Shown: one piece after another, positions 63,108-64,000 of the stretch | Layout of the letters: each line of letters begins with the position of its first letter | Numbering within the stretch: position 1 is the first letter of the stretch | Source: an uncultured Flavobacteriaceae bacterium | GTDB lineage: Bacteria; Bacteroidota; Bacteroidia; Flavobacteriales; Flavobacteriaceae | DNA: 64,000 bases | Direction of reading: 5' to 3' | Assembly (NCBI GenBank): GCA_938092005.1 | Contig: CALKOU010000005.1 | Span: forward strand, 1 to 64,000 | Position numbers and translations under genes: made by a program | Notes under the pieces: generated by a model | Told to the model about the DNA's origin: nothing | Databases searched by the model: none | The model's input: the letters and a program-made list of their open reading frames with translations, nothing else

Positions 63108-63117
63108 ATCATTGGGT

Positions 63118-64000
63118 TTAAAATCGAATGTAAGTGTTTAGGAAATATGTGGTGCCACGTCCATACCAATATTTTGGGCCAAAGCGCCGTTTTTCACGTT
63201 GCACGTCTTCTAACAATTCGTTGTAGTTTGCGTTTCTAGATTGCTCAAACCCCCCTGTTTTATAGATTTGGTTAAGTAGGTTCTGAATGCTTAAAAATGC
63301 GCCCACAAAATAAGACCCCACACGCCACGATTTGCCCACCACCATGTTGACAACCGCATAGGATTCAAACTGTTCTTGTTGTAGCAGTATGCGGGCTTGT
63401 TCGGGGTCATAATTATTTAGTGGAAGTCCGTCGTAATCCAACAAAAAGTTTTGGGTGCGGTTGATGGGGCTTACATCTAAGTATGTCCTATTAAAATAAT
63501 TTGCCGTGAGGCCAAACCACCAAAAGTTTTCTCTAAACTCCACCCCTACCGAATAGGCCTCTTGAGGGCCAGACGCCAACCGAATATTTTCCATTTTGGC
63601 AACACCAAAATCTAAATAGCCAAAATCTTCTGAAGTCAGATACACGTACGGATTGTTGTCGTAGAAATGCTGTCCAATAGCTGCTGCGCCCTTTAGTGTA
63701 AGGGAATGTGAAAGCTTTCCTTCAACCCCAAACTCGATTCCCATATGCCGCTTCTTGATACCTTGCATGACCTCTTGAACAAACGATGCCGTATCACCGC
63801 CAATGCCCTCTGCAAAAAAGAAGGATATCTCGTTGGTATCTTGTATTTGGGTATAATAGCCTGTGAGGCGTACGTTTAACCCTGTTGATCGGTATATATA
63901 GCTTGCGTCGGCGGTAAACGTGCGTTCGTTGGTAAGCGGACGCCCTGCTTGATCCCCAACTACGGCATTGGTTTCGCGCGGATTGGAAAAGCTGTTACGC
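63118..64000 (-). CDS. TonB-dependent receptor, C-terminal part (cut by window edge)
   Basis: The frame is open without a stop from 63118 to the window end at 64000, so only the last 290 or so residues are seen. Beta-barrel strands are clear (AYSVGVEFRENFWWFGLTAN, SYFVGAFLSIQNLLNQIY, GRGTTYFLNTYIRF). NSFSNPRETNAVVGDQ near the edge is a periplasmic turn typical of the family. The internal ATG at 63768 is not the start. The C-terminal aromatic F fits an outer-membrane beta barrel. Downstream is the DUF5689 lipoprotein. Confidence 0.88.
   Translation of the reverse strand, partial: RNSFSNPRETNAVVGDQAGRPLTNERTFTADASYIYRSTGLNVRLTGYYTQIQDTNEISFFFAEGIGGDTASFVQEVMQGIKKRHMGIEFGVEGKLSHSLTLKGAAAIGQHFYDNNPYVYLTSEDFGYLDFGVAKMENIRLASGPQEAYSVGVEFRENFWWFGLTANYFNRTYLDVSPINRTQNFLLDYDGLPLNNYDPEQARILLQQEQFESYAVVNMVVGKSWRVGSYFVGAFLSIQNLLNQIYKTGGFEQSRNANYNELLEDVQREKRRFGPKYWYGRGTTYFLNTYIRF

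Noticed and set aside
1-64000. CRISPR arrays, insertion sequences, prophage or plasmid genes
   Set aside because: No regularly spaced repeats, transposase, integrase, phage structural or replication initiator genes were recognised on either strand.

Overview
The window looks like chromosomal DNA of a Flavobacteriia-type member of the Bacteroidota. Evidence seen in the sequence: moderately A+T-rich DNA; many genes with a TAnnTTTG box (the Bacteroidota -7 promoter element) just before the start codon; a MoxR/Bat aerotolerance operon; carboxypeptidase-regulatory-domain TonB receptors; a CrtY-type lycopene cyclase; and eukaryote-like class Ia ribonucleotide reductase subunits. I cannot name the genus. 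No insertion sequence, prophage, CRISPR array or rRNA gene is visible, so this reads as a core chromosomal region.

Layout. 0-5.6 kb: tRNA-Asn, RseP site-2 protease, a Sco1/SenC copper chaperone, then feoA-feoB with a 42-codon FeoB-associated Cys-rich membrane protein, and a convergent ZIP metal transporter. 5.6-14.4 kb: lycopene cyclase and an isoprenyl diphosphate synthase (carotenoid/isoprenoid metabolism), then a tetR-tolC-adaptor-RND efflux operon. 14.4-18.8 kb: a YwqK/MORN-like protein, aspS, a small membrane protein, two dispersed palindromic elements, tadA and dgt. 18.9-25.1 kb: TonB receptor, beta-helix lipoprotein and a PiT phosphate permease with a PhoU-like tail, possibly an outer- and inner-membrane phosphate uptake set. 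25.1-28.7 kb: nrdB-nrdA. 28.9-33.8 kb: DUF3109, MarC, dCMP deaminase, HupE/UreJ-like, TerB-DnaJ, a methyltransferase, a bacilliredoxin and a PlsC acyltransferase.

33.8-43.6 kb is a heme locus. On the minus strand lie araC, hemH, hemJ and an orphan histidine kinase; divergently on the plus strand lie hemA-hemC-hemD-hemE-hemF-hemB. Together they supply every step from glutamyl-tRNA to heme except hemL. 43.6-48.7 kb holds a serine hydrolase, a 3'-5' exonuclease, a membrane protein, gpsA, pheS and a CvpA-like protein. 48.7-57.5 kb is an eight-gene moxR-DUF58-batD-like-batA-batB-batC-batD-batE operon with almost every junction overlapping. 57.7-60.8 kb holds an AlbA_2 (divergent Schlafen-type) protein and the yicC-gmk-nadD operon. 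60.8-64 kb holds a YHYH lipoprotein, a 449-bp A/T-rich spacer with two palindromes, a DUF5689 lipoprotein and the C-terminal part of a TonB receptor cut by the window edge.

The genome is strongly compacted. Eight of ten convergent gene pairs overlap at their 3' ends, several by exactly four bases sharing TTAA or CTAA. Many starts lie within about 25 bases of the promoter box, so transcripts are probably leaderless or nearly so. I found no clearly novel defence or mobile system. The least explained items are the orphan kinase in the heme gene cluster, the repeats upstream of and between the nrd genes, the A/T-rich spacer at 61.8-62.2 kb, and the receptor/lipoprotein/PiT set.
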